Origin: Verrucomicrobiota bacterium
GTDB lineage: Bacteria > Verrucomicrobiota > Verrucomicrobiia > Verrucomicrobiales > DEV007
Reading direction: 5' to 3'
Assembly (NCBI GenBank): GCA_027618625.1
Contig: JAQCER010000037.1
Location: 1 to 11,770 of the forward strand
Length of the DNA stretch: 11,770 nucleotides
Below, one piece after another: positions 1-6,744 of the stretch; position 1 is the stretch's first letter, and each line of letters opens with the position of its first letter. Both the position numbers and the translations under genes were made by a program. A model generated the notes under the pieces. It did not search any database. It saw nothing but the letters and a program-made list of their open reading frames with translations, and had not been told where the DNA came from.

Positions 1-878
1 ACTCGCGGCTCGAGCATCTGCAGCGTCTTGGAAACCTTGAATCGCCCCTTCAAAATCGTGGCCGACTTCGGAGAATCCGGAACGTAGATGACCGACGTCA
101 GGGGCAAATGCTGGCGATCCGCATGAAAATGAAAGGAGGCGATGTTGGCATCCGTGATTTCGTTGTACTCGACCACTGCTGCGCTGGCCACGACGAGATC
201 ATCGGTCTTGTCGAGCAGAAGCCCCTCTTTGCCGGGTTCTGAAACATCGGTGTGTCCATGGCCGATGCCAGCGATGATCCAGGCGGTTTTGGTATCGGTG
301 AAAATGGCGTCATCGTCCGGAGTCCCGCATTCGCCCAGCACACCGGTGACATGCATTTTCAACGGATAGATCGCCGCGATATTGTAGAGGCTCTCCTGAT
401 CGGTGAGCACGGAATCACCGGCGCCGAGTTGCAGGGCGCGTGCGACATTTGCCCCGAGCACCGCATCGCCGAGCCGCAGCGGCAGCGAGCCTTCGACAGC
501 GCGCAGACCGCGGAAATCAAAGTATTCCAACGAAGTGCCGACCACCGGAAAATCGCGAGCACTGAAGTCTGCGTGAATCGGAATCGCCAGCCCGCGCCCT
601 TCCGCCTGCAGGTCGTCCAGTTCCTTCGCGCTCACCGTGCCGGGCGAGTCACTATTGAAGTAGAGCGACTTGAGCACAAGATCGAATCGATCGCCCCGGA
701 CGCCCACGATCAATGGCGTGGAATTGCCGCGCGCCAGCAGATCCTCCTCAAAACGGGCGATCAGAAACTTGAGTGCCAGGGGAAGAAAAAACGTCGCAGT
801 GAGGCAGACGAGCAGGATCGCCGTCTTCAATTTGTTTGCCGTAAGATATCGGCAGGTGAGAAGCAGAATACCGCGCAC
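1..878 (-). CDS. FtsX-like ABC transporter permease, partial (C-terminal part outside the window)
   Basis: This minus-strand reading frame stays open from 878 to the left edge (292 codons). After a short N-terminal segment comes one hydrophobic helix at about residues 17-40 (core ILLVCLTATFFLPLALKFLI), then a long extracytoplasmic domain. Its segments GTSLEYFDFRGLRAVEG (residues 114-130), YPLKMHVTGVLGECGTPDDD (171-190) and TAWIIAGIGHGHTD (198-211) fit the MacB-like periplasmic core of FtsX-type permeases, as I recall them from Planctomycetes and Verrucomicrobia. The later membrane helices and C-terminus lie outside. Such proteins pair with an ABC ATPase, probably encoded further left. They usually act in export or in transmitting force across the envelope; the substrate is unknown. 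I chose the GTG at 878-876 because RGILLLTCRYLTANKLKTA matches the usual family N-terminus. GTGs at 926 and 935 would add a tail without resemblance. No Shine-Dalgarno is seen. Family call fairly sure, start less so. Confidence 0.78.
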   Translation of the reverse strand, partial: MRGILLLTCRYLTANKLKTAILLVCLTATFFLPLALKFLIARFEEDLLARGNSTPLIVGVRGDRFDLVLKSLYFNSDSPGTVSAKELDDLQAEGRGLAIPIHADFSARDFPVVGTSLEYFDFRGLRAVEGSLPLRLGDAVLGANVARALQLGAGDSVLTDQESLYNIAAIYPLKMHVTGVLGECGTPDDDAIFTDTKTAWIIAGIGHGHTDVSEPGKEGLLLDKTDDLVVASAAVVEYNEITDANIASFHFHADRQHLPLTSVIYVPDSPKSATILKGRFKVSKTLQMLEPR

Positions 879-884
879 AGTGGA

Positions 885-890
885 ATCATA
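885..890 (-). promoter_or_regulatory. Possible -10 element for the permease gene
   Basis: On the minus strand this reads TATGAT, five of six matches to the sigma-70 -10 consensus, and ends six bases before the GTG start at 878. No good -35 box lies at the right distance (CTGGAT at 17 bases is poor). If the element is real, the transcript would begin at or very near the start codon, giving a leaderless mRNA. This is a weak prediction from spacing and consensus only. Confidence 0.22.
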
Positions 891-920
891 GCGCGTGTGC
901 CAGAGATATCCAGCGTGGTT

Positions 921-938
921 CTTCACCGTCTTCACCGT
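921..938. repeat. 9-bp tandem duplication in the divergent spacer
   Basis: CTTCACCGT occurs twice back to back, at 921-929 and 930-938, between the permease and isomerase starts. It could be a slippage duplication or a small direct-repeat binding site. It abuts a candidate -35 box at 938-943. Confidence 0.6.
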
Positions 939-966
939 TGCACAACAGGAACGGAATCGCTACAAC
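938..966 (+). promoter_or_regulatory. Candidate sigma-70-like promoter for the isomerase gene
   Basis: TTGCAC (938-943) and TACAAC (961-966) are separated by exactly 17 bases. The -10 matches four of six consensus bases and the -35 three of six. Transcription would start near 973, leaving a leader of about 24 bases before the ATG at 997. No ribosome-binding site is visible in that leader. Support is spacing and partial consensus only. Confidence 0.3.
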
Positions 967-996
967 ACTGCCAACTCTGCACACAAAACTACTAAC

Positions 997-1821
997 ATGA
1001 ATCCATCAAGAATTGGCTGCGCGATCTGGACGCTTGGAGCAACGCCTGACGTGGCGACCTTGCGAAAGCATATGGAAACGGTGGCGGCGATCGGGTGCAC
1101 CTCGGTGCAGCCGTGGGCAGTCGATGTTGAATACACGCCATGCATCCTCGATCCTGATCTCGCGACGCCTGCCGTCCGAAGGGAAGTGGCCGCGCTTCCG
1201 GCAGAGTTGGGTGTCGCGTTCAGCGGTTTCTGTGCGCAGTTGCGGGGGCGGGAGACGTATGGCGGATTGGAAGAAGAGGAAGGTCTGGATGCGCGGATCG
1301 AAAAGACCAAGGCAGTGCTCACGCTAGCGGTGGAACTCGGAGCCCCGATCGTGACCACGCATGTTGGCAAAATGGCAGCCGATCCCGCTGCCCCGGCTTA
1401 CCAGGCACTGTTGCGATCGGTCAGCGCGATTGCCCGTCACGCAGAACAAGTGGGCGCCATCTTTGCGCCGGAAACCGGCCAGGAATCACCGCAGGAATTG
1501 CTGGAATTCCTCGAGCGCATCGGCAGTCCAGCGCTCAAGGTCAACTACGATCCCTGCAACCTGCTGCGTTTTGGTTCCGAAGAAGGCACCGTGCGCGGTG
1601 TGCACATTCTCAAAGATTACATCGTTCACACCCACGCCAAGGACTGGAACCCGCGCACGCTGCGATCGACCTGCGGTCAGGGCGATGTGCCATGGCAGCG
1701 CTATTTCGCGGCATTGCAGGAGATCGGCTATGACGGTGTGCTGGCGATCGAAGACGAAAGCGGCAACGAAGACATGATCGGCTCCATCCGTGAAAGCTTC
1801 GCATTCCTTAACGATGCGTGA
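997..1821 (+). CDS. Sugar phosphate isomerase/epimerase, AP-endonuclease-2-like TIM barrel
   Basis: The 274-residue product has the length and pattern of the xylose-isomerase-like TIM barrel family (AP endonuclease 2 fold), which isomerises or epimerises sugars and polyols using a divalent metal. Visible strand-end motifs are VTTHVGK (119-125), APETG (157-161), KVNYDPCNLL (181-190), YIVHTHAKDW (208-217) and LAIEDE (249-254). His122, Glu159, Asp185, His213 and Glu252 are the likely metal ligands or catalytic residues, by family pattern. There is no signal peptide, so it should be cytoplasmic. The ATG at 997 begins directly at the first barrel strand (IGCAIWTLG). The frame is open upstream to 895, but that part resembles nothing in the family. 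A Tat-exported Gfo/Idh/MocA oxidoreductase follows 178 bases downstream on the same strand, a frequent companion in polyol catabolism. The exact substrate cannot be told. Confidence 0.85.
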   Translation: MNPSRIGCAIWTLGATPDVATLRKHMETVAAIGCTSVQPWAVDVEYTPCILDPDLATPAVRREVAALPAELGVAFSGFCAQLRGRETYGGLEEEEGLDARIEKTKAVLTLAVELGAPIVTTHVGKMAADPAAPAYQALLRSVSAIARHAEQVGAIFAPETGQESPQELLEFLERIGSPALKVNYDPCNLLRFGSEEGTVRGVHILKDYIVHTHAKDWNPRTLRSTCGQGDVPWQRYFAALQEIGYDGVLAIEDESGNEDMIGSIRESFAFLNDA

Positions 1822-1824
1822 CGC

Positions 1825-1854
1825 TTGACAGGTTTCCCACCCGTTTCCGATAGC
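1825..1854 (+). promoter_or_regulatory. Possible promoter for the Gfo/Idh/MocA gene
   Basis: A perfect TTGACA (1825-1830) lies four bases after the isomerase stop. The best -10 at a usual distance is GATAGC (1849-1854, 18-base spacer), which matches only three of six consensus positions. It would give the oxidoreductase its own transcript with a leader of roughly 140 bases. The -35 is convincing, the -10 is not. The rest of the spacer up to 1999 shows no clear structure. Confidence 0.25.
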
Positions 1855-1999
1855 AAGTGACGATGGGCAAAGGCAACACCAACCTTGTCAATTGCCCGCG
1901 CTCCCCTCACGATGCATTAACGGTGTTTCGTATTGAGCATGGACCCAACGACGCTCGGTCTCCGATGTTGTGCGCGACCTGTAACTAAAAACTCCGCTG

Positions 2000-3400
2000 A
2001 TGAAAGACAAACCGACCTCTACATCCAACACAGAATCCTCCAAGACCATCGACCTGTCACGGCGATCGTTTCTCAAAACTGCAGGTGCCGCTGGCGCATT
2101 GACCGGCATCAGCATTCCGCACGTCTTCGGGCAGGAGCGCAGCGCTGTTCACGTAGCCCTCATTGGCTGCGGCGGACGCGGCACCGGTGCTGCCGCACAG
2201 GCGCTATCAGTGACTGCGGCTCCCACCAAGCTCGTCGCAATGGCGGATGTTTTTCAAAATAAACAGGACGAGAGCTTTAGCGCGCTCGAGCGTCGCTTCG
2301 GCAACCAGAAGGAGAAATTTGACGTCCCGCCGGAGCGCCGCTTCATCGGTTTCGAAGCCTACAAGGAAGCGATGGATTGCCTGCGTCCAGGCGACATTGC
2401 GATCTTTACCACCCCACTTGCCTTCCGCTGGGTACACTTCACCTACGCAATCGCGAAAGGTCTGCACGTGTTCATGGAGAAGCCAGTCACTGCAGACGGC
2501 CCAAGCTCACGGAAGATGATCGAGCTCGCCAAGCAGGCGGATGCGAAGAACCTCAAAGTCGGCGTCGGCCTCATGGTGCGTCATTGTCGCGGTCGCATGG
2601 AACTTCACGACCGCATTCAGAACGGCGAGATCGGCGACATCGTCAACATGCGCAGCTACCGGATGCACGGGCCGGTCGCCTCTTGCTTCTCGAAAAAGAA
2701 GCCCGACGACATTTCGGAAACGATGTTTCAGATCAACCGCTTTCACAGTTTCATCTGGGCCAGTGGCGGATTGTTCAGCGACTTCTATATCCACTTTATT
2801 GACGAAACGTGCTGGATGAAAAACAAATGGCCTGTCAAAGCACAGGCCCTCGGCGGTCGTCACTATCGGGGCGATTTCATCGACCAGAACTTCGACACCT
2901 ATGCGGTCGAATACACTTTCGACGACGGCTCCACTCTGTTCTTCGATGGCCGCACCAAGCTTGGATGCATGGACAAGCAGGCCAGCTACGTTCACGGCAC
3001 GAAGGGCTCGGCCATTGTCAGCACGGCTGGTCATACTCCGGGCAAGGTGCGCATCTTCTCCGGCCAGCGCCAGCATCAGGACGACCTCGTGTGGGCGTTT
3101 CCGCAACCGGAACCCGATCCTTACCAAACCGAGTGGGACGACCTTGTCACCGCGATCCGTGATGACACCCCGTACAACGAAGTCGAACGGGGCGTCATGG
3201 CCAGCTTGGTGTCAAGTTTGGGACGTTTCGCTGCCCACACCGGCCAGTCCGTCACCCTGAAGGAGATGATGGAGTCCGAGACTGCCTACGCACCGGATGC
3301 TGACAAGATGACAGCCGACGGCCCAGCACCAGTGCTCCCCGACGAAAACGGCGTCTACCCCATCCCGGAACCCGGTGTCAAAGTCGACCGCGAGTATTGA
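2000..3400 (+). CDS. Tat-exported Gfo/Idh/MocA family NAD(P)-dependent oxidoreductase
   Basis: The 466-residue product starts with a polar stretch and then a twin-arginine signal: SRRSFLK (20-26) followed by an Ala/Gly-rich hydrophobic segment ending near HVFGQE (41-46). It should therefore fold with its cofactor before Tat export. Next comes the dinucleotide-binding fold with ALIGCGGRGTG (53-63), a second strand KLVAMADVF (77-85), and the family hallmark HVFMEKPV (156-163), whose Lys161 is the expected catalytic/cofactor lysine. The C-terminal alpha/beta domain contains GGLFSDFYIHFIDETCWM (256-273), with His265 and Asp268 in the active-site position usual for secreted members. This family oxidises or reduces sugars and polyols. 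The preceding TIM-barrel isomerase suggests a sugar pathway; the substrate is unknown. No Shine-Dalgarno precedes the ATG, and a strong terminator follows 34 bases after the stop. Confidence 0.9.
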   Translation: MKDKPTSTSNTESSKTIDLSRRSFLKTAGAAGALTGISIPHVFGQERSAVHVALIGCGGRGTGAAAQALSVTAAPTKLVAMADVFQNKQDESFSALERRFGNQKEKFDVPPERRFIGFEAYKEAMDCLRPGDIAIFTTPLAFRWVHFTYAIAKGLHVFMEKPVTADGPSSRKMIELAKQADAKNLKVGVGLMVRHCRGRMELHDRIQNGEIGDIVNMRSYRMHGPVASCFSKKKPDDISETMFQINRFHSFIWASGGLFSDFYIHFIDETCWMKNKWPVKAQALGGRHYRGDFIDQNFDTYAVEYTFDDGSTLFFDGRTKLGCMDKQASYVHGTKGSAIVSTAGHTPGKVRIFSGQRQHQDDLVWAFPQPEPDPYQTEWDDLVTAIRDDTPYNEVERGVMASLVSSLGRFAAHTGQSVTLKEMMESETAYAPDADKMTADGPAPVLPDENGVYPIPEPGVKVDREY

Positions 3401-3434
3401 TCCATTGTTTTTTTGCCTGACTGATGACTTATCA

Positions 3435-3466
3435 GCCGTCGCCCCCTGCGGGGCGGCGGCTTTTTT
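3435..3466 (+). terminator. Strong intrinsic terminator after the Gfo/Idh/MocA gene
   Basis: An 11-bp GC-rich stem (GCCGTCGCCCC at 3435-3445 pairing with GGGGCGGCGGC at 3450-3460, one G-U pair) closes a four-base loop CTGC and is followed at once by TTTTTT (3461-3466). It works only for plus-strand transcription, because the minus-strand side lacks a T tract. Confidence 0.92.
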
Positions 3467-3510
3467 GCGTCGAGGTCAATCCGGCAGGGGCATTCGAACC
3501 GCCGCACCCT

Positions 3511-3526
3511 TCCTTATTTCCTTATT
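3511..3526. repeat. 8-bp tandem duplication downstream of moaC
   Basis: TCCTTATT occurs twice head to tail (3511-3518 and 3519-3526) in the convergent spacer between the terminator and the moaC stop. On the minus strand it reads as purine-rich AATAAGGA twice. No function is evident and no classical terminator for moaC was found in this spacer. Confidence 0.6.
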
Positions 3527-3554
3527 GGGCTATCGGACAGTTCAGGACGCCGCT

Positions 3555-4028
3555 TCATTCCTTCGTCTTCTGCTGCAGCCGGACGTTGGAAATCTCCATG
3601 GCCTTGTCGACAGCCTTGCACATGTCGTAGATGGTCAATGCTGCGACCGACACGGCAGTCAGGGCCTCCATTTCCACGCCGGTCTGGGCGGTGGTGCGCA
3701 CGGTGCCGGTGATCACGACGGCGGATTGCTGTAGCTCAAATTCTACTCGGGCAAAGCTCAGGGGCAACTGGTGGCATAGCGGGATGAGGTGCTGTGTCTG
3801 TTTGGCCGCTTGAATGCCAGCGATTCGCGCCACGGCCAGGACGTCTCCTTTCGGCAGACCATTTTCGGTGATCAGAGCCACTGTCGACGGAGCCATGGTG
3901 ATCGTGCCGGTCGCGATCGCTTCCCGTCGCGTTACCGGCTTGTCGGCTACGTCAACCATCGATGCCGCGCCGGATCGATCGATGTGGGATAGACCTGGTT
4001 GTGGGGTGGAATCGCTACTCATGCCCAT
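3555..4028 (-). CDS. moaC: Cyclic pyranopterin monophosphate synthase MoaC
   Basis: The 157-residue product matches MoaC, which with MoaA converts GTP to cyclic pyranopterin monophosphate in molybdenum cofactor biosynthesis, in the cytoplasm. MoaC makes the final product from the 3',8-cyclo-GTP intermediate. Diagnostic blocks are [16 protein letters not shown] (30-45), [19 protein letters not shown] (58-76), [11 protein letters not shown] (81-91) and [20 protein letters not shown] (116-135) followed by MCKAV. Lys60, His86, Asp135 and Lys138 fall at positions conserved or catalytic in the family. A purine-rich AAGG sits seven bases before the second in-frame ATG (4022), so the true start may be Met3. 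The gene is 154 bases downstream of thrC on the same strand, with no other molybdopterin gene nearby. It may be read through from thrC or have its own promoter; I found no good -10. Confidence 0.95.
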   Translation of the reverse strand: MGMSSDSTPQPGLSHIDRSGAASMVDVADKPVTRREAIATGTITMAPSTVALITENGLPKGDVLAVARIAGIQAAKQTQHLIPLCHQLPLSFARVEFELQQSAVVITGTVRTTAQTGVEMEALTAVSVAALTIYDMCKAVDKAMEISNVRLQQKTKE

Positions 4029-4120
4029 GCCTTACCACCCCTGAGCGGTGGGTTCAACTGGCCACTGACTGGCCCGCATTTCTCACGGGCTCGAAAAGGC
4101 GGGAAATGTCGAGTCGTGAT

Positions 4121-4138
4121 GTCAAGGGCGTCAAGGGC
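4121..4138. repeat. 9-bp tandem duplication between thrC and moaC
   Basis: GTCAAGGGC occurs twice in perfect tandem (4121-4129, 4130-4138). On the minus strand each copy contains CTTGAC, so TTGACG and TTGACA appear nine bases apart upstream of moaC. Neither has a convincing -10 at 16-18 bases. It may be slippage or part of a weak moaC promoter. Confidence 0.6.
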
Positions 4139-4149
4139 ACAGCCCAGTT

Positions 4150-4164
4150 TCCCAGCTTCTGGGA
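4150..4164 (-). other. Hairpin just downstream of thrC, no T tract
   Basis: TCCCAG and CTGGGA form a perfect six-base-pair stem around a three-base loop, 19-33 bases past the thrC stop. The minus-strand continuation is not T-rich, so it does not fit an intrinsic terminator. It could be an mRNA processing or stabilising structure between thrC and moaC, or chance. Confidence 0.35.
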
Positions 4165-4182
4165 CTAAGCCTTGGAGCACCC

Positions 4183-5295
4183 TCAATATCCGAGTTTCCC
4201 GAGAATATCAGAACTTACTGCGGGGGCGTCGATCGTGCGGAAACTCCTGGCACTGAGGGCGGTATCGATATCTTTCAAGCCGTGACCAGTGACGGTGCAG
4301 ACGATGGTGCTCTCTGGTTCGATGACCCTGACCGGGCAGCCATTGCATGGATTTTTGCCACAACACTTGAACAATCCGGCAATGGAAGCTGCGCTGGCCG
4401 GTTCAACGAAAATGCCCTCGTTCGCCGCGAGCCATGCCTGTGCTTCGAGAATCTCGGCATCCGTGACGATGTCAATTTTTCCACCTGAGGTATGCAGTGC
4501 TTCATTCGCCGCTTCCCAGCTCGCTGGGTTGCCGATGCGGATTGCGGTAGCCACGGTCTCCGGGGCCGTCACGACTTTGTTGTAGAAAATGGGCGCGGAT
4601 CCGGCCGCCTGGAATCCCACCATCTTCGGCATGCGTGTGCTTTTGCCTTCTGCGTGGTATTCGCGGTAACCTTTCCAGTAAGCAGTGATGTTGCCGGCAT
4701 TGCCGACGGGCAATACATGGATGTGTGGGGCATCGCCCAGGTCGTCGATGATTTCAAATGATGCCGTCTTCTGTCCCTCGATCCGGTAGGGATTGATCGA
4801 GTTCACAATCTCGAATTCATCCATCTCACCGATCTCGAGCACCAGCTCCAGAGCGCGGTCGAAGTTGCCATCGATCGCCACCACTTTGGCCCCGTAGACG
4901 AAGGCCTGGGCGAGCTTGCCCTGCGAGATTTTTCCAGCTGGGAGCAAGACGACGCAATCCATTCCACCGCGCGTGGCATAGGCAGCCGCAGCCGCTGAGG
5001 TGTTGCCGGTCGAGGCGCAAATCACTGCTTTGCTGCCGTTCTCGCGTGCCTTCGACATCGCCATCGTCATGCCGCGATCCTTGAATGATCCGGTTGGATT
5101 GAGTCCTTCATATTTGATCAGGACGGTGCATCCGTTGCCCACGCGTGCGCTCAGCCGCGGCGCGTGGATCAGTGGCGTCGAGCCTTCGCTCAGGGATACA
5201 ATCGGGGTGCTGTCCGTGACCGGGAGATATTTGCGGTAGCGTTGGATGACGCCGTGGTCGTTGGCGAATGTCGTCGGTTGGCAGGCTTCTGGCAT
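4183..5295 (-). CDS. thrC: Threonine synthase with a C-terminal four-cysteine cluster
   Basis: The 370-residue product is a pyridoxal-phosphate enzyme converting O-phosphohomoserine to threonine, the last step of threonine synthesis. NPTGSFKDRGM (66-76) carries the Schiff-base Lys72. STGNTSAAAAAYA (95-107) is the substrate and cofactor loop, and LPVGNAGNITAYWKGY (195-210) the phosphate-binding Gly-rich segment. EPASAAS (298-304) and TVTGHGLKD (334-342) are typical of the shorter threonine synthases. The start ATG lies 15 bases after the hom stop, so the two genes are an operon. The family's usual linker between AGLFK and TGHGLKD here carries Cys311, Cys312, Cys317 and Cys320 (CCGKNPCNGC), which is odd and could bind a metal or be redox sensitive. 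Homoserine kinase (thrB) is not in the window. The function call is secure; the role of the cysteines is unknown. Confidence 0.96.
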   Translation of the reverse strand: MPEACQPTTFANDHGVIQRYRKYLPVTDSTPIVSLSEGSTPLIHAPRLSARVGNGCTVLIKYEGLNPTGSFKDRGMTMAMSKARENGSKAVICASTGNTSAAAAAYATRGGMDCVVLLPAGKISQGKLAQAFVYGAKVVAIDGNFDRALELVLEIGEMDEFEIVNSINPYRIEGQKTASFEIIDDLGDAPHIHVLPVGNAGNITAYWKGYREYHAEGKSTRMPKMVGFQAAGSAPIFYNKVVTAPETVATAIRIGNPASWEAANEALHTSGGKIDIVTDAEILEAQAWLAANEGIFVEPASAASIAGLFKCCGKNPCNGCPVRVIEPESTIVCTVTGHGLKDIDTALSARSFRTIDAPAVSSDILGKLGY

Positions 5296-5310
5296 GGTGG
5301 CTTTAATGGT

Positions 5311-6615
5311 TCAGGCTCCGAGGTTCTCCACCCGCATCATGACCGGCGGTGCACCCACGCAACTGAGGGCCTCGATGCTGGCGAGGGCGGCCCGCATCGC
5401 GCCAAAGGCAGCAGGATGCGTCACTAACATTAAGTCAACCAGCTCCGATGAACCGTGCGCCTTTGGCTGATCGACCGACGAAATCCCGATCGCGTGATCC
5501 GCGATCACCCGTGCGATTTCGGCGATCACGCCATGCACATCGCGCACTTGGAGGCGCACGTAGTAGGCGGAAACGGTCTCGTCGACCGGCATCGCTTCGC
5601 CATAAAATCCATGAGGAGCGAAGCCCTGGCAGCCGGCCTCGTTGTCGAGATTCGCAGCAGCATCGGCCAGGTCACTGATCACTGCGCTGGAAGTGGCGTC
5701 CTGTCCGGCACCGCTGCCGTAGTAGAGAGTCTCGCCCACCACATCGCCACGCACCGCGACCGCATTGAACACTCCATTGACCGAAGCCAGGATGTGATCG
5801 CTGGGAACCAGCGAAGGCTGCACCCGGATCTCCACGCGGTTCGATTCGTCCAGGCGGATCACGCCCAGCAACTTGATCGCGTAGCCAAGACTTCGAGCGT
5901 ATTCGATATCGGCCCGGCACACGTTCTCCACGCCATCGACAAATACTTCTTCCGGCTTGACCCACAATCCATACGAAAGCCAGGCGAGGATAATCGCCTT
6001 GTGCGCCGCATCGCCGCCGTTGACATCCAGTGCCGGATCCGCTTCAGCGTAGCCCAGATCCTGCGCTTCCTTCAGCGCCACTGAATAGTCCAGCGCCGCA
6101 TCAGCCATCCGCGTGAGGATGTAATTGCTGGTGCCGTTGATGATGCCGTAGATCGATTGAATGTGATTGCCCACCAGTGCCTCGCGCACCACTTTGATGA
6201 TCGGGATTCCGCCAGCGACAGCCGCTTCAAAATAGAGCGGCACATCCTCCTTTTCCGCCAGGGCCACCAGCTCGCGGCCTTCTTCAGCCAGCAGTGCCTT
6301 GTTACCGGTGATGACCATTTTCTTCGCGGTCAATGCAGCCCGCACCAGTCGCGATGCCTCCTCCACGCCGCCGATCAACTCGACGATGACATCGATCTCA
6401 GGATCGTTGACCAGATCGTTCCAATCGGTGGTGAGCATGCCAGCAGGGACGCAGAATCCGCGATCCTTTCCGGTATCGTGCACCGCGATTTTGCGCACGA
6501 CGAAGCGTGCACCCGTACGTTCTGCGAGCAGGTCGCCGTTGCGCTGGAGGTTTTTGTAAACCCCTGCGCCAACGTTACCCAGGCCCGCCAGGCCTATCTT
6601 AATTTCTTGTGACAA
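5311..6615 (-). CDS. hom: Homoserine dehydrogenase with C-terminal ACT domain
   Basis: The 434-residue product reduces aspartate semialdehyde to homoserine with NAD(P)H, the branch point to threonine and methionine. The N-terminal Rossmann fold carries GLAGLGNVGAGVY (8-20). GNKALLA (104-110) holds the conserved Lys106. The catalytic domain shows AAVAGGIPIIK (131-141), NGTSNYILT (160-168) and GYAEADPALDVNGGDAAHK (188-206), with Lys206 as the proton donor by family knowledge. An ACT domain follows (about 350-434, starting YYVRLQVRDVHGVIAEIARV). It usually mediates feedback control by threonine; His361 replaces the commoner Pro, while Gly362 is kept. The only possible start is TTG at 6615-6613, because an in-frame TAG lies four codons upstream and the Rossmann motif begins seven residues later. 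No Shine-Dalgarno is seen. It is the first gene of the hom-thrC operon. Confidence 0.96.
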   Translation of the reverse strand: MSQEIKIGLAGLGNVGAGVYKNLQRNGDLLAERTGARFVVRKIAVHDTGKDRGFCVPAGMLTTDWNDLVNDPEIDVIVELIGGVEEASRLVRAALTAKKMVITGNKALLAEEGRELVALAEKEDVPLYFEAAVAGGIPIIKVVREALVGNHIQSIYGIINGTSNYILTRMADAALDYSVALKEAQDLGYAEADPALDVNGGDAAHKAIILAWLSYGLWVKPEEVFVDGVENVCRADIEYARSLGYAIKLLGVIRLDESNRVEIRVQPSLVPSDHILASVNGVFNAVAVRGDVVGETLYYGSGAGQDATSSAVISDLADAAANLDNEAGCQGFAPHGFYGEAMPVDETVSAYYVRLQVRDVHGVIAEIARVIADHAIGISSVDQPKAHGSSELVDLMLVTHPAAFGAMRAALASIEALSCVGAPPVMMRVENLGA

Positions 6616-6623
6616 GGTGGCGG

Positions 6624-6652
6624 ACTATTCACCACAATTTTGCACCTGCCAA
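6624..6652 (-). promoter_or_regulatory. Candidate promoter for the hom-thrC operon
   Basis: On the minus strand TTGGCA (6652-6647, five of six -35 matches) is followed after exactly 17 bases by AATAGT (6629-6624, four of six), with TG immediately before it. Transcription would begin near 6617, only about two bases before the TTG start codon. That would make a leaderless or nearly leaderless mRNA, in keeping with the missing ribosome-binding site. Prediction by consensus and spacing only. Confidence 0.38.
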
Positions 6653-6713
6653 GTCAGGATCGTGGGCTCTATCGTTCGTAAATCACTGCGCCGGGAACTT
6701 GCTGGCATTTCTT

Positions 6714-6723
6714 GAAGGCCTTC
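6714..6723. repeat. 10-bp perfect palindrome in the hom/SDR divergent spacer
   Basis: GAAGGCCTTC is self-complementary and lies about 60 bases upstream of the candidate hom -35 box. It could be an operator half of a dimeric regulator, but a palindrome of this length can arise by chance. Confidence 0.35.
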
Positions 6724-6744
6724 CTGTCCGCCTTTTTGGCGACA

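Noticed and set aside
252..995. Plus-strand open frame of 247 codons at the left edge
   Set aside because: It is antisense to the permease frame, which shows a transmembrane helix and family motifs. The plus frame is rich in Arg, His and Gln and looks like a shadow.
895..996. Upstream extension of the isomerase to a GTG at 895
   Set aside because: The extra 34 residues have no family resemblance, would overlap the divergent promoter region, and the ATG at 997 falls just before the first barrel strand.
2507..3127. Minus-strand open frame of 206 codons inside the Gfo/Idh/MocA gene
   Set aside because: It is a shadow of a gene with clear motifs along its whole length, and no family pattern is visible in the antisense translation.
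3768..3779. MoaC has LCHQ where Escherichia coli has LCHP
   Set aside because: Glutamine at this place occurs in other bacterial MoaC proteins as far as I recall, and the catalytic Asp, Lys and His are all present.
3911..3925. Frequent CGATCG, including GCGATCGC, as a possible special repeat family
   Set aside because: Most occurrences are CGATCG in coding frames of a GC-rich genome. I saw only one full GCGATCGC, so there is no evidence for a HIP1-like element.
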